Part shown: piece after piece, positions 10,600-21,596 of the stretch
How the letters are laid out: each line of letters opens with the position of its first letter
How positions within the stretch are numbered: position 1 is the stretch's first letter
Assembly (NCBI GenBank): GCA_963932145.1
Contig: OZ010599.1
Location: forward strand, 42,614,542-42,678,541
Direction of reading: 5' to 3'
Source: Acanthosepion lycidas
Taxonomy: Eukaryota > Mollusca > Cephalopoda > Sepiida > Sepiidae
DNA: 64,000 bases
The notes under the pieces: model-generated
Databases searched by the model: none
What the model saw: the letters and a program-made list of their open reading frames with translations, nothing else
What the model was told of the DNA's origin: nothing
Position numbers and translations under genes: made by a program

Positions 10600-10925
10600 C
10601 TCAGGAAGATTCTGCTTGAGAGAGAATATGAGAGAAAGAAAGCATTATTAAGAAGAGACTGAAAATAAAATAACTGAAATTAAGAAAACAGAAGATAACA
10701 ACTGGGATTGCATTTAAATTTTTGAACATCAAACTTGACGGGGAAGCAAGAAATCGGAAGAGAGTTCCACAAGTGAGAAGTGCGAAAGAAAAATAAACTG
10801 TTAGTATAGAACGTCTAGCAATTTCAGCTGTAAAATTTTGAAACCTTACGGCCAATCTTGTACTGTGCTTAAATTCATGGTACCACAGAGAAAAATAATA
10901 TTTATTTTGCAAATACAAAAATGTG
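10600..10925 (-). pseudogene. Jockey/CR1-like LINE C-terminal fragment
   Basis: The minus-strand frame reads WYHEFKHSTRLAVR, then LLTCGTLFRFLAS and FKNLNAI. This is the diverged end of the reverse-transcriptase ORF, in which other copies have EFKRSTRLAARSHQFTVE and TRLWNSLP. It is truncated at both ends. Confidence 0.6.
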
Positions 10926-11060
10926 GCACAAGGCCAAAAGGTCTTCAGTCTGTCTTATCTTAAACTTAGCTAGCCACAATTACTGACCCAAATATACTAC
11001 AGTATTCCTTAAACCAAAACAACATATTCTTACTTGCCACTCTTACTACTGCCACCATAA
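10926..11060. other. Short unassigned segment with GGCACAAGGCC word
   Basis: It begins with TGTGGCACAAGGCC, the complement of the word GGCCTTGTGCCACA seen in HP elements and other repeats. It separates two LINE fragments. Nothing else is recognised. Confidence 0.4.
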
Positions 11061-11065
11061 TAACT

Positions 11066-11316
11066 CTAGTCTCTATGAATTTCTAAATAGTTTCCAGATG
11101 TACAATTTGTGTGGGGGTGAGGGATTATAAAAAAGCAATATTTAAAAATGGAACCCCAGTGAATATTTACCATAGAGGAAAGTTCATCAGAACAATTGCC
11201 ATGAAAATATTTATAGAAAAGGCACAGGGAATCTACATTACAGCGGTGAAAAAAGTGACTGAAGCCAAATGCCAGGTCAGGACCCAAAATATTGCAGATT
11301 CTTCTTTGTATTTTAT

Positions 11317-11320
<4 letters not shown>
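11066..11320 (-). pseudogene. Jockey/CR1-like LINE fragment
   Basis: The minus-strand translation contains FDKIQRRICNILGPDL, then LCLFYKYFHGNCSDELSSMV. This is the conserved segment downstream of the reverse-transcriptase catalytic core in this LINE family. The 5' side is cut by (TA)n. Confidence 0.7.

Positions 11321-11374
<54 letters not shown>
11320..11374. repeat. (TA)n microsatellite
   Basis: A pure TA run. Confidence 0.9.
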
Positions 11375-11376
<2 letters not shown>

Positions 11377-11760
11377 AGTGCATATTTCTTATGAGAAATT
11401 ATATATTTCCTTATTAATACAAAACTTTTTGTGAGTTCATGTAAATTTTCTGTTTGTCTTAAATCTGTTCTTAAGTATAATAGGACTGAATTCATTTTTG
11501 AAATTTGAGAACTTTTCAGTCAGTATGTGAAAAGGGTTCCTTCACTGTATAGTAGAGAAAGTGTGATGAAGTAAGACTAAGATAGACATTTGGTCTATAG
11601 TAAACGAGTTAGAGTTTGCAAACTAAATGATTTAGAAAAAAAAGAAAAGAAAAAAAAAAGAAACGCTTCCTGTTTGTATTAAGCAATACAGTCCTTCATA
11701 CGAAACAGAAACTCACGGCCGTGCCTTGGGCAGAAACAGAAAAATAAATAAATACTAAGT
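11375..11760. other. AT-rich DNA without a recognised gene
   Basis: Nothing recognised apart from an A/G-rich run near 11636-11662. Confidence 0.45.
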
Positions 11761-11761
11761 T

Positions 11762-11850
11762 TCTTCTTCTATGTGCCATGTCACTTAAAGATGTTGGTGA
11801 TCATTGCTCTCCACAATTTCCTGTCCGTTTTTGTTTTTTTGTTATCTCTC
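11762..11850 (-). pseudogene. RTE-like LINE 3' end fragment
   Basis: The minus strand reads GACAGGAAATTGTGGAGA followed by ATGATCACCAACATC, matching the extreme C-terminal codons of the RTE relic at 26250-26300. It is very short. Confidence 0.5.
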
Positions 11851-11899
11851 CTAAACCTATATACTTCCACTTTTGTCGCTGAAAAAACAGCATAGTATG

Positions 11900-12720
11900 A
11901 TAAAAAAAAAAATGCCCTAAACCTAAAAACAAAGTTTTATCTTCAAAATGTGTATGCTATTATTAAGAGGAAAGATCAAAGTATTTTTTATTTTATTAAA
12001 TTTCTTAATTTCTAGCACGTTCGAAATTTTCCTTAATTTCTTTTTAAATTTTTGCGTTAGCGATCGATGTAATAATTACGATTAGTGTTTTTTTCGGTGC
12101 AACACATTGATTTAGAAATTCTTGCAAAAATCAAATAATTGTCAGATTTTACTGAAACTTAAAAAAAAAAAAAAATGCCCCAAACCTAAAAACAAAGTTT
12201 TATCGTCAAAATGTGTATGTTATTATTAAGAGGAAAGATCAAAGTATTTTTTATTTTATTAAATTTCTTAATCCCTTCTAGCACGTTCGAAATTTTCCTA
12301 AATTTTTTTTTTTTTTTTTACGATCGATGTAACAATTACGATTAGTGTTTTTTCGGTGCAAAACATTGATTTGGAAATTCTTACAAAATCGAATAATTGT
12401 CAGATTTTAATGAAACTTTCAAAACTTATTCACAAATGAATTAGTTTTGAAATTTCTTTATTTTAGAAAATCTTGGTAAAATATTTTTTACATATGTTAC
12501 TTCCCCACACTTTCTTAATTTCATAAAATTTCGAGAAATTAAATTTTTGTCCCTCAATTTTTTATTAGTTTTTTTTTTATTAGTTAAAAGCAGGAATCCT
12601 TGGAGAATGTAAATCATCAATTTTTTTTCAAACAGCTTCCTGAAAATCTGTTCCGAATCGTAAAACAAAAAAATGCAATAAAACTGATATTATTTAATTT
12701 GAAAAACTTTTAATTGCTTT
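11900..12720 (+). repeat. AT-rich dispersed repeat with internal tandem duplication
   Basis: The unit starting CCTAAACCTAAAAACAAAG is present twice in direct orientation (about 11915-12170 and 12180-12430), sharing GTTTTATC, TATTATTAAGAGGAAAGATC, TAGCACGTTCGAAATTTTCC and ACGATCGATGTAA words. The following part (12440-12720) plus one unit is also found, diverged, at 34640-35200. It is non-coding. Confidence 0.7.
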
Positions 12721-13270
12721 TAGATTTTAAGATTTATTAAGGATATTGATATCTTAAGAATTTTTTTTCGATGAATAATGAATTTTTACAAGAATTTTAT
12801 TTTTTAAAATTTAACTTATAATAATTTATTATAATAATTTAAAAAAATCTTTTAAAATTCTACATTATTTAATCTCGTTAGGTGATATTGTTATTAAGTG
12901 AAAACTATATTTACTAATCAAAAATTGAAAAGCTTAATACAAATAATTTTGCACCAGGATTTTTAGAATCATTTTTATTTTTTTATGTATACAAAATATT
13001 ATGTAACGTGTCCATTTTTGAAAGTATGGTCGACCATCAGGAAATAAGAGCGATGATTGTATTAAATTTAAAGGCAACATTCCTAAAATTAGATTATTTT
13101 CCAACATTTTTAAGATTACTGAGTACTTAAAATTATATTTAAAAAAAGCACTTATTAAAGTTTCTGCTTTTTAATTGTTCCAAACTCAGTAACCCTTTTT
13201 ATGTCTTAGTGGCTTTACTGCTTTGCTTGGGGTGGACTCGATTTAAAAAATAACAAAACAAAAAAAAACA
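12721..13270. other. AT-rich DNA without a recognised gene
   Basis: Very AT-rich. No motif identified, apart from a LINE-tail-like TTGCTTGGGGTGGACTC word near 13224. Confidence 0.45.
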
Positions 13271-13274
13271 AACT

Positions 13275-13440
13275 CTGTTCTGCCACACATTTACACAAGT
13301 CCGTTAGGTAGGCTATGCGCTGTGTTCATCTGTCCTTCTTTTCATTATGTCCTGTAAGTATCAAATTTCCAAGCCCTATTTCCTCATTATGTGCCCTAGA
13401 AATTTCACCTGTCTCTTTCTGATCTTAAGAATAAGTGTTC
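13275..13440 (-). pseudogene. RTE-like LINE C-terminal fragment
   Basis: The same plus-strand words (TTCTGCCACACATTTAC, AAATTTCCAAGCCCTATTTC, CTCATTATGTGCCCTAGAAA, TTCACCTGTCTCTTTCTGAT) recur at 15785-15955 and 57570-57725. On the minus strand they encode the end of the RTE-type ORF. It is followed by a GA-rich run at 13448-13496. Confidence 0.6.
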
Positions 13441-13597
13441 TTTTTAAGAAAAGAGAAAGAGAGAGAGCGAGAGAGAGAGAGAGAGAGAGAGCGAAAGAAC
13501 TAATACAGTTCGTCCTCAGCTCACTAAAATTCGAATAATTACAAGATAATAATAATAATAAAAAAACCTCAGCTTTTAAAATTCGATCACTTAAATA

Positions 13598-13788
13598 CAG
13601 TGTAACCCGGATATAAGAGAGTTGGCGGGACCGGAGAACAAGTCTCTTATATCCGGGGTTTCTCTTATATCCGGGGTTTCTCTTATATCCGGGTTTGGTT
13701 TAATTTATATACATTGACGCAGCCTCTAATTTGGGACCAGATAAAATCTCTCTTATATCCGGGTTTCTCTTATATCCGGGTTACACTG
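13598..13788. mobile_element. pogo/Tigger-type MITE, copy 1
   Basis: A 191-bp non-coding element starting CAGTGTAACCCGGATATAAG and ending with the complement, flanked by TA on both sides. Several internal repeats of CTTATATCCGGG are present. TA duplication and a CAGTG.AACC..GATATAA end resemble pogo/Tigger elements of the Tc1/mariner group. Copies 2 and 3 are at 14111-14201 and 52082-52258. Confidence 0.8.
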
Positions 13789-13796
13789 TATTTCGA

Positions 13797-14405
13797 ATAG
13801 ACTGTTTTCCGGTCCCGGTAAAATAGACACCAAGGTTATTTTAAATAGCATTTTCGAACTCATAATATTATATTTGAGATCTTCAGCGCAGTGTTTGTGT
13901 GAGGCAGGACTTGAACAACATAGATTCTGTAGTCTTTGACTGTTGTCTTCAGTGGGTTCATCTGAAGTGTATTGGCAAGAGAACCACGCCCAAGGGTAAG
14001 TTTAAATTTGCAGAGACTGTTATGCCTGAAGTGCTTAAAATATTCAGATTCCTATATTTCTTTTAATAATTGATGATGAATAAAATGTGTTTGTGTTTTA
14101 AAAATTGATACAGTGTAACCCGGACCCGGATATAAGAGAAACCCGGATATAAGAGACTTATTCTCCGGTTCCGACAACTCTCTTATATCCGGGTTACACT
14201 GTAGTGGAAAATATTTTAAATTGTCTTAACAACTGATGGCAAGAATAAATAAACTTCGATGTGTGCTGTTATTTTTAATATTACCTACCTTCAACATAAT
14301 AAAAATATTTACGGACAAAATAACCTGGGTGTCTAGTTTACCGAGACCGGTAAAATAAGCTTAAAAGCATGTTTGTCTATTTTACCGGGACTGGCAAAAT
14401 AGCCT
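13797..14405. mobile_element. Inverted-repeat element with nested MITE
   Basis: The left end (13803-13844) and right end (14316-14362) are inverted copies sharing GGTAAAATAGACACC and AGGTTATTTT. A further TATTTTACCGGGACTGG word lies near 14380. The interior is non-coding and is interrupted by pogo-type MITE copy 2, so this element is older than that insertion. Superfamily unassigned. Confidence 0.6.
14111..14201. mobile_element. pogo/Tigger-type MITE, copy 2 (short)
   Basis: A 91-bp copy with CAGTGTAACCCGG at the left and its complement at the right, flanked by TA at 14109-14110 and 14202-14203. The middle seen in copies 1 and 3 is deleted. Confidence 0.8.
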
Positions 14406-14780
14406 CTTCTTAAATATTTCCAGTGTTAAATAAATCCCAATGAAAAATTCTATCTATCTATCTCTGGTGCCTCGTAGCATATAGCACAGAATGTCACCAC
14501 CCTGTCCTGCCTGAAGCTGCCGTTTACCCCATTACTTTCCTCTCTTTCCCCACAGTCCTTCGCCATATTGTACTAGGTTTCGAGGGCCACCTAGTCGGTG
14601 TTTGGCACTTGCCTTTAACATCCTGAGTATGATGATATACTACATCCGGCAGCAAAGTCTCTGATCAGAAGGCTTTCAGGAGCGTGGGACCTACTGTTAA
14701 TTGCTATTGTTTCCAGATTCACCCTGAGCGGGGTGGCAGACTGGGGTCAAAACACTATGAAAGTATAAACATTTTCATAG
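14406..14780. other. Unassigned sequence of moderate GC
   Basis: A stretch with more balanced base composition than its flanks. No open frame of note and no repeat partner in the window. I see nothing assignable. Confidence 0.4.
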
Positions 14781-14844
14781 CAAAAAAATTACCAGCAATA
14801 CATTTTTGTAAAAAATGAAATAAAAAATTATCAGCAATACCTTT

Positions 14845-15165
14845 TTTATTTACACTATTTATATTGTTCGGATTGTTGTCTTTATGTCTATTGTCATATG
14901 CACGGCGTTTCGGCCGTTGTGCGCTTCGGCTTTCTTCGGGTGTTATACGTTGGAATTTTGAACCGAATCCTTTATTTAGTCAACCGGGGTAGATTATTCT
15001 TGTTTCACATGCCATGCCTTTTCTGGATATCCCTTTAGTAAGTCAACTTTCCAAATTTTTGTTCACCTCTGCTGCGGTCAGGCAGTAAACTTACAACTCT
15101 TTGGGTTAAGTCACTGGATTACTTCAACCAACGCTTTGATCCACTGGGCCATTCACTTTATTCAC
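14845..15165 (-). repeat. tRNA-derived SINE (SINE-B), near full length
   Basis: On the minus strand it begins with GGCCCAGTGGATCAAAGCG (A-box-like), has a GTAAGTTTACTGCC block at the expected B-box position, then AACAAGAATAATCTACCCCG. It ends with CCGAAGAAAGCCG, CGGCCGAAACGCCGTG and ACAATCCGAACAATATAAAT. The order is the same as in 918-1222. Confidence 0.7.
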
Positions 15166-15289
15166 CATTGACTAATGTTCCCAACCTTGGAGACATCAAT
15201 GTATTCGTTTTGGGACTTATAAACCTAATGTGTCAGCAACTGTTTTTTACGAGAGCTCACATTACAACTTGTTATTGTTTTTTTCTAGC

Positions 15290-15357
15290 ACTCTACCAAT
15301 AAAGAGACAATCTGAACAATGTAAATATTTACAATATCTCATCTCAGAAATATAGAC
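15290..15357 (+). repeat. SINE-B tail fragment, inverted relative to the full copy
   Basis: AGACAATCTGAACAATGTAA followed by CAATATCTCATCTCAGAAATAT matches the SINE-B tail (compare the minus strand of 797-850). It repeats the fold-back layout seen at 797-1222. Confidence 0.6.
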
Positions 15358-15524
15358 AGATCCATTTTTTGATAAAAAAGAAATAATTACCAGCAATATA
15401 TTTTTGCAAAAGAAATTACTAATGCTCTCAAAAAATTAAATTTCAGTATTAAATGACCCATAAGGAATTGATATGCCGCTAAACAAATATAATCTTGCCT
15501 TAAATTGTAGCCGATGAACCTCCA

Positions 15525-15526
15525 TC

Positions 15527-15555
<29 letters not shown>
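15525..15555. repeat. Poly(T) tract
   Basis: A run of T. On the minus strand it would be a poly(A), but I see no clear retroposon body next to it. Confidence 0.8.
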
Positions 15556-15559
<4 letters not shown>

Positions 15560-15729
15560 ACCTTGTCACTAAGGGGTTTTACGGAGTCACGCTGGAACAG
15601 TTCAGCCGTTTTTTCATACAGAAAATACTGTTGCGACGTAATTATTTGTGCATAGAAAATACTGAAAGAAACAAAAGAAAAAACAAAGTGAATAGAAAGG
15701 TAATCGCATACATATTTATTCTTCTATTT

Positions 15730-15960
15730 GTCGTTTCCATTCAGGACGCTGTTGATCATGGCGCTCAACAATTTCCTGTCATTTGTAGCTCCGAATCTTG
15801 TTCCGCCATCCATTCACTCAAGCTCGCTAGATAGGTTATGCGCTGCTTTCACCTGTCCTGCTTATCTTAAATCAATCCTGTGAGCATTAAATTTTCCAAG
15901 CCCTCTTCCCTCATTATGTAATCTAGAAATTTCAACTGTCTCTTCCTGATGTTAATTGGA
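15730..15960 (-). pseudogene. RTE-like LINE C-terminal fragment
   Basis: It shares TTGATCATGGCGCTCAACAA, AATTTCCTGTCATTTGTAG, AAATTTTCCAAGCCCTCTTC and TTCAACTGTCTCTTCCTGAT with the RTE relics. Translation on the minus strand falls in the last ~70 codons of the RTE ORF. Confidence 0.6.
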
Positions 15961-16019
15961 GGACCGAATTGCAAAATCCACTTCTAAGCTAATTAACAGT
16001 CTAACTCTCCGCTTTCGGG

Positions 16020-16212
16020 CGGAGAGGAACCCAGACGAGGCTCCGCCGAAGGGCAGAGTCTCGTTCGGGGTGGTTGACTGCCCCTGAACCCGTTTATGCG
16101 GGTTCAAAGAGGGAATATTTTTGGCCGAGCCTACGGGCTCGGAAATCCCACGTTAAACCCGGCCTTGTGCCATATGTAACCCTCGTTGGCCGGGGGAGGG
16201 CAGGCTAAATAT
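16020..16212 (+). repeat. Hairpin repeat (HP element), copy A
   Basis: The clearest copy. It has an inverted repeat GACGAGGCTC / GAGTCTCGTT (about 16034-16066). A perfect stem-loop TGAACCCG / CGGGTTCA lies at 16085-16106. The stem-loop CCGAGCCTACGGGCTCGG follows (16125-16142). Then come CCCACGTTAAACCCGGCC, TTGTGCCATATG and a tail GGGCAGGCTAAATATT. Three successive hairpins in a GC-rich block inside AT-rich DNA indicate a structured transcript. No open frame and no tRNA-like boxes are visible. Confidence 0.75.
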
Positions 16213-16570
16213 TATTTCTAAGCTAATTTACAAGAATTCACAAACAGCTAGCGACAAAAAGGATGTGGTGTATGTATCATTTAACCATCTCAGCTACGAA
16301 GTGCGTCGATGATCAAGCAAAGCTGAATAGTACCTTATAAACGCAAATATTTCTCAGACTCTCGAAACATATCTGCTCAGTTTCTTATTGTAACGTAAAC
16401 GAAGCAATTCCTAAAGAAGTGATGGATTTTTATTTATTAATCGTAACTGAGACAGTTAAATTAGGTCGACTCCTAATGTGAAATATATATTTTTTAGATC
16501 ACACTTTCTGGATTTATTAATGTACGTACCTAAATGGTTTTTTTTGTTGTTTTTTTTTATCAGTATCATC
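16213..16570. other. Unassigned AT-rich DNA
   Basis: Nothing recognised. Confidence 0.4.
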
Positions 16571-16571
16571 C

Positions 16572-16810
16572 CATGCAAGACAGTAAAGCCACTAAGAGAC
16601 AAAGGATTACAAGATGTGGAAGAATTAGGAACAGAAACATCAATAATGAGCAGGAAGAGGAAACAGTAATCAGGAGGACAGTAGATAAATAGCGATTGAC
16701 ATTGGATTTAAAATTTTGCAGATTAAAGTTGGCTGGAAAGCATGGAGCCAGAAGTGTGTGTGTGTTTTGAATTGGAGTTATTTTCAGTTTCAAGATTGAG
16801 CCATTGACTG
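16572..16810 (-). pseudogene. Jockey/CR1-like LINE 3' fragment
   Basis: The minus-strand translation includes CFPANFNLQNFKSNVNRYL, the conserved end of the ORF in this LINE family, followed by non-coding tail words (GCCACTAAGAGACAAAGG region) shared with 27440-27520. Confidence 0.6.
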
Positions 16811-17080
16811 CCAAGTTAAAATATTTTCAATTTACCGTTAAACGTGCTACTTTATTTTCGACGTGTATGAATGAAATAAACTCCAGATATCAGCAGTTTG
16901 TCATTCTCATGTTGTTATGCCTCTTTCGTATAGGAGTCAAGGTCTTTTGTGAATGGGTGAATTGAATTTGCTTTTTGCAATGCACTGCTGTGTAGGGTGG
17001 GGAACACTTCACATATTTCTCTCTGGAAAGGGATTTTATGTTGATTAAGACATTAATGTAGTTAAAATGGAATTTAAGCA
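16811..17080. other. Unassigned DNA
   Basis: Nothing recognised. Confidence 0.4.
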
Positions 17081-17588
17081 CACGAAGAGAGCGAGTGAGA
17101 GTGAGAACGAAATGGAGATGTGGAATGAAGCAAGAAAGGAAGAGAAGTGAGACGATGAAGGAAAAAGTTCAAAAATGGAAAGATTTCAGAGTGTATAAAA
17201 AGAAGTGAAGTGGATAAAAATAATTTTGAAAAACCGCAGAGGAAAGACTTTGTAAAATTGTGGAAAAAATGTCCAGATGGGGATGTGAAATAGAAAATGT
17301 TTGTCACCGGAGAAAACAGAGAGAGAGAGAGAGAATATAAAATTTAAATGTGAGAATCGGAGACCGTATATGAAAAAAGAGGGGGTGATAAACAAATAAA
17401 TAAAGAAAGAAAGACAAAGAACACTTTTGAAAAGTTGTAGGCGCATTTATGTGTATGGCAGAAAGGGGGAGACAGAGTAAGAGAATAAAGAGAGCGAGTG
17501 CGTGAGAGAGAGAGAGAAAGAGAGAGAGAGAAAGAGTGAGAAAGAAAGAGTGAGTGAGTGAATGAGTGAGTGAGTGAGTGAGTGTTCC
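17081..17588. repeat. GA-rich low-complexity region
   Basis: Purine-rich sequence with (GA)n and GAGT runs, ending in GTGAGTGAGTGAGTGAGTG near 17582. The pyrimidine-rich complementary open frames are compositional artefacts. Confidence 0.8.
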
Positions 17589-18230
17589 AAGTCTTAGTAC
17601 CGTTTCAAGAGGCGTCGACTCATGTATAATATGCAGTTTTTCTCCATGGTAGATTCTTAAAATTTCACTTCCCTTTCTTTTCGGATGCTGATACGGATAA
17701 ATGATTTAATCCCAGGCAGCGCCTCCTCCTTGCACATAAACGTGTCAGGTCAGGATCAGTCCCAGATGCCTGAGATATCCCAGAACGGAAATACTGACGA
17801 GACTGGACAGTTTTAAGATTTACCCGCATGTCTGCTTGAGGTTACTTTACGTTAATTATAATCTTGCGGCGCGACGCGGTTAGGTAAATCTCATCTGAGA
17901 TCTGGAATCGTTTTAACTTCTTCGGATTACAGGAGGGAGTTTGAGAGTTCGTAATCGTTTACGATAAGGCCGACATATTTCAAATCTTAATTACTATTAC
18001 ATCCATAGCACTGTGAAACATCAAGAAAACGATGTCAATTCTCAAGATGAAACCAATACTCAAAGCATGGAACGATCGTATCCGGAACCTAAAACCCGTC
18101 TTCTTAAAAATATGAGAGATGTACCAATCCAATTTCAAATGTTTCAATCTCATCTAGAATTTACTTGTTGTCCAACATTTATTTGTTGCATTTATAATGA
18201 TAGTCAACCTATGGACCGTTACAGACAGGG

Positions 18231-18232
<2 letters not shown>
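17589..18232. other. Non-repetitive-looking segment
   Basis: Better-balanced base composition, with no partner elsewhere in the window and no simple repeat. A 73-codon frame (18013-18234) starts MKHQENDVNSQDETN but resembles nothing I know and runs into (TA)n. If any host-derived or regulatory DNA is present in the window, this is a candidate; I have no positive evidence. Confidence 0.35.
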
Positions 18233-18296
<64 letters not shown>

Positions 18297-18365
18297 CATG
18301 TATATATATATGTATGCATATATACATATATATATGTATGCATGTATACATATATATATGTATGC

Positions 18366-18416
<51 letters not shown>

Positions 18417-18659
18417 CATGTATATATATATATGTATGCATGTATATATATATGTGTATGCATGTATATATATATATATGTATGCATGTATATATACATG
18501 TATGCATGTATATATACATGTATGTATGTAAAAATATATGTATGTATGTAAATATATATGTATGTATTGATATATATATATGTATGTATATTTTGTATGT
18601 TTGTATATATGTATGTATATATATATATGTGTATATATGTATGTATACATGTATGTATA

Positions 18660-18706
<47 letters not shown>
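18233..18706. repeat. Compound TA / TATG / TGCATG array
   Basis: About 470 bp of TA runs with regularly spaced GTATGCATGTA blocks. It yields several long Ile-Tyr-Cys-Met open frames on both strands that are not genes. Confidence 0.95.
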
Positions 18707-18709
<3 letters not shown>

Positions 18710-19035
18710 GGAGCCACGGTTTGAGGAATTGGAGAGCCAAGTTCGAATTCATTACATTCACTTACGTGCTAATACACTTTTCTTCTTTCTCCTCCAGCAG
18801 GACAGCCTAGGAGACGGATAACTCTCTTGAATTCAAAACCTACGGAGGGTCGTTCGAAGACTTTGTGGCATGTAGTGTGCCAGGTCTCTGTATTTGGCCC
18901 TAAAAAAGTGTGGATGATTCTATACAAAACCTTCACTACTATAATCAAATCTCATGTGCTGGTGTCGGGCTTTCTGTTCCTATAAACTGATATGCTCGAA
19001 ACTCATACGTCGAAATCGACGGGAGAGTCGAGTTG
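18710..19035 (+). repeat. SINE-A, tRNA-derived
   Basis: It has GGAGAGCCAAGTTCGAATTC (B-box region) and ATTACATTCACTTACG, as in the 36767 copy. It continues through TTGAATTCAAAACCTACGG, AGGGTCGTTCG and GTGTGCCAGG to the tail TCGAAATCGACGGGAGAGTC. The A-box half was lost to the TA array. The internal body aligns with 23905-24140. Confidence 0.7.
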
Positions 19036-19191
19036 CATTAGTGAGTATATATAATATCCACGTATATATATGCATATTCACTAATATATACTTAACAGTT
19101 TTGTAACAATGAGCAATGTTTTATAACACGAGAAAAATATATATATGTACGTGCATGAATATATGCGTATACGTATGTTTTTTTATCATAC

Positions 19192-19195
<4 letters not shown>
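19036..19195. other. AT-rich spacer
   Basis: Short ATATA-rich spacer. Nothing recognised. Confidence 0.4.
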
Positions 19196-19233
<38 letters not shown>

Positions 19234-19329
19234 CGCTACACAGTTCTAACCAAGTTTCAAAAATGGAAGCTAAAAGCTACGAATTTAATTTTGTAATTAA
19301 AGACATTAGTTCCATTTCATCCTCAAGCG

Positions 19330-19406
<77 letters not shown>

Positions 19407-19479
19407 CATACACGTATATATAGGTATATATATATATATATATAACATTTATGTACACTATATATATATATGGTATATA

Positions 19480-19513
<34 letters not shown>

Positions 19514-19517
19514 CCAT

Positions 19518-19573
<56 letters not shown>

Positions 19574-19686
19574 ATATATATATATACCATATATATATGC
19601 AATATATATACCATATATACATATATATACCATATATATATACCATATATATATACTATATTTATACCATATATATACCATATATA

Positions 19687-19743
<57 letters not shown>

Positions 19744-19784
19744 ATATATATATACCATATATAGTATATACCATTTTTTTTTTA
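19196..19784. repeat. TA array with ATATACC/GGTATAT blocks
   Basis: TA runs (19196-19231, 19336-19780) interrupted by symmetric ACCATATATA / TATATGGTATA blocks. A short non-repeat segment at 19232-19335 separates two arrays. The long frames inside are artefacts. Confidence 0.95.
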
Positions 19785-19938
19785 CATACAACGTGTGTTA
19801 TCACGTACGATACCCTGTCTTCATCAGCCGCCAACCAGGGGTGATCTTATGGTTTCCGTGGCTAAGGCGGGTCCCCCAACCCAGGCGCCACCAGCAGCAT
19901 TTGCCACCAGGCAGGGTATAAAAAAAAAAAAAAAAACC
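19785..19938 (+). repeat. GC-rich retroposon-like fragment with poly(A)
   Basis: A GC-rich segment framed by ATACCCTG (19810) and its complement CAGGGTAT (19911) runs into a poly(A) tract at 19920-19937. A 3' poly(A) suggests retroposition. The parent is unrecognised. Confidence 0.4.
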
Positions 19939-20205
19939 TAATTGATCGTTCCTCTTTGTAAATTGTTAATAAAATAAATAAACGATTGTACCTCTTTGCA
20001 GCTTCTGTCCGTAATGAAAGTTCCTGAACGCGTTAGGCGTTATTGACGCGCTCGTAAAAATAGTTATAAACAAATGTTTCACTTACGCATGTTAGATCGT
20101 GAGGTTGCGCGCATAATAATTCAGTAATATCTGTTCTGACCGCAATTTTCCTTCCTGGATTTGTTGTCGATTTGGTCGTTTTTCGTCTTTTTCATTACTG
20201 GTTCA
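19939..20205. other. Unassigned DNA
   Basis: Nothing recognised. Confidence 0.4.
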
Positions 20206-20211
20206 AATCAC

Positions 20212-20652
20212 TCAAAGCAAATGTCGTATATTGGAACTGATTTGTTGCCCTATGTGACCCTTAAGATTGTTATTAAGGATAAAATAAAGCTCTTTGTCAA
20301 GATTTGTCCAAACAGCCTTCTGGTTACATTTGGGCCACTGTATTCTTGGTTTACTTAGGATTTCTCCAGGGTGCTGTCGCTCAACGATGGAATCCTGAAC
20401 CCTGTGGGTGTAGTCCAGATTCATAATCCCATCACTCGATTTACATTCTCCGATAGGAGAATTACGTTGTTTGTACCAGCGTGCCTTATGGATACGTAAA
20501 CCGCGTAAACCGTTAAATCTTCTGCCGCAATCATACGTTGTAGCCGGGTCCATATACAGATCGTTTCCATTAAAATCAGTCTGATGGGTGATACATTCTC
20601 CCTCCCCGCTACAGTCCCCCAGAGGGCATTCTACGTCTCTTGTATTCTTCAT
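20212..20652 (-). pseudogene. Non-LTR retroelement N-terminal zinc-finger region
   Basis: An open frame of 146 codons. It contains a C-x-x-x-F finger-like motif, DCGRRFNGLRGLRIHKARW (about residues 41-59). A block RIQWPKCNQKAVWTNLDKEL (about 104-123) follows, of the type that precedes the reverse transcriptase in R2/NeSL-like elements of invertebrates. The finger lacks an obvious final Cys/His ligand. No reverse transcriptase follows; the frame ends within 30 codons and the other side is a TA array. Clade is by eye. Confidence 0.5.
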
Positions 20653-20741
20653 GCTTTAATGTAGATTCTTGTCTTTCCAAGATGTCACTAGACCTTTCTA
20701 GAGAGTCACTTCGTCTTTCCGAAGTGTCATCTTGCTTTCCA

Positions 20742-21079
<338 letters not shown>

Positions 21080-21596
21080 TAACGACTACTTCTCCATTTC
21101 CTTTTTTATTTATCCTTCTTTTATCTTTTTATCCTATTATAATTGTGTTTGCTCCTCACTAAGTTCGCACGCCCGTTATATCTTGCCAATACCTCGTAAC
21201 TAATGGGCTATTCTGTTTTGATAAATAAAACACATATCTTTGACGCTACTTGAGTTCAGTGAGAAAATGAATAAAAGAAAGAAACTAGATAAAGAATTAT
21301 TTAACATCTGTTTCAGTGAAATATAAAAAGTTGTCAATTTGAAATCTTTTTTATTTATACCCCCTTACTTCTTAAAATAATGACCAGCATTCATATTTCT
21401 GATTGTTTGTGCAATATTTTGCTAAAATTGTTAAGCCTAAACATTTAACGATGCGACAGGGCAATTTCTTTGGATATTTTATTGTCGTAGAATTCGCCAT
21501 GAGCTTACTCAATCATTAAGTTAAGAATTAAAATTCATCAGAATTTTAAAATAGGAAAACCGTCTTTCTAGTAATTATTAAATTTAGTGCACTCAA
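21080..21596. other. AT-rich DNA without a recognised gene
   Basis: Nothing recognised. Confidence 0.45.

Larger units (their letters stand above)
14782..15410. repeat. Direct repeats bracketing a SINE insertion
   Basis: The word ATTAYCAGCAATAYMTTTTT occurs at about 14788, 14828 and 15390. The last two copies bracket the SINE fold-back 14845-15360 and may be a long target-site duplication; the first adds a local tandem copy. Confidence 0.5.

Noticed and set aside
18013..18234. 73-codon open frame as a host exon
   Set aside because: No recognised domain, no clear splice sites, and it runs into a microsatellite.
18154..18761. Open frames up to 187 codons on both strands
   Set aside because: They are translations of TA/TATG arrays (Ile-Tyr-Met-Cys repeats) and overlap in all frames; not genes. 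The same applies to the frames at 19306-19921, 20640-21203, 10205-10431 and 28251-28445.
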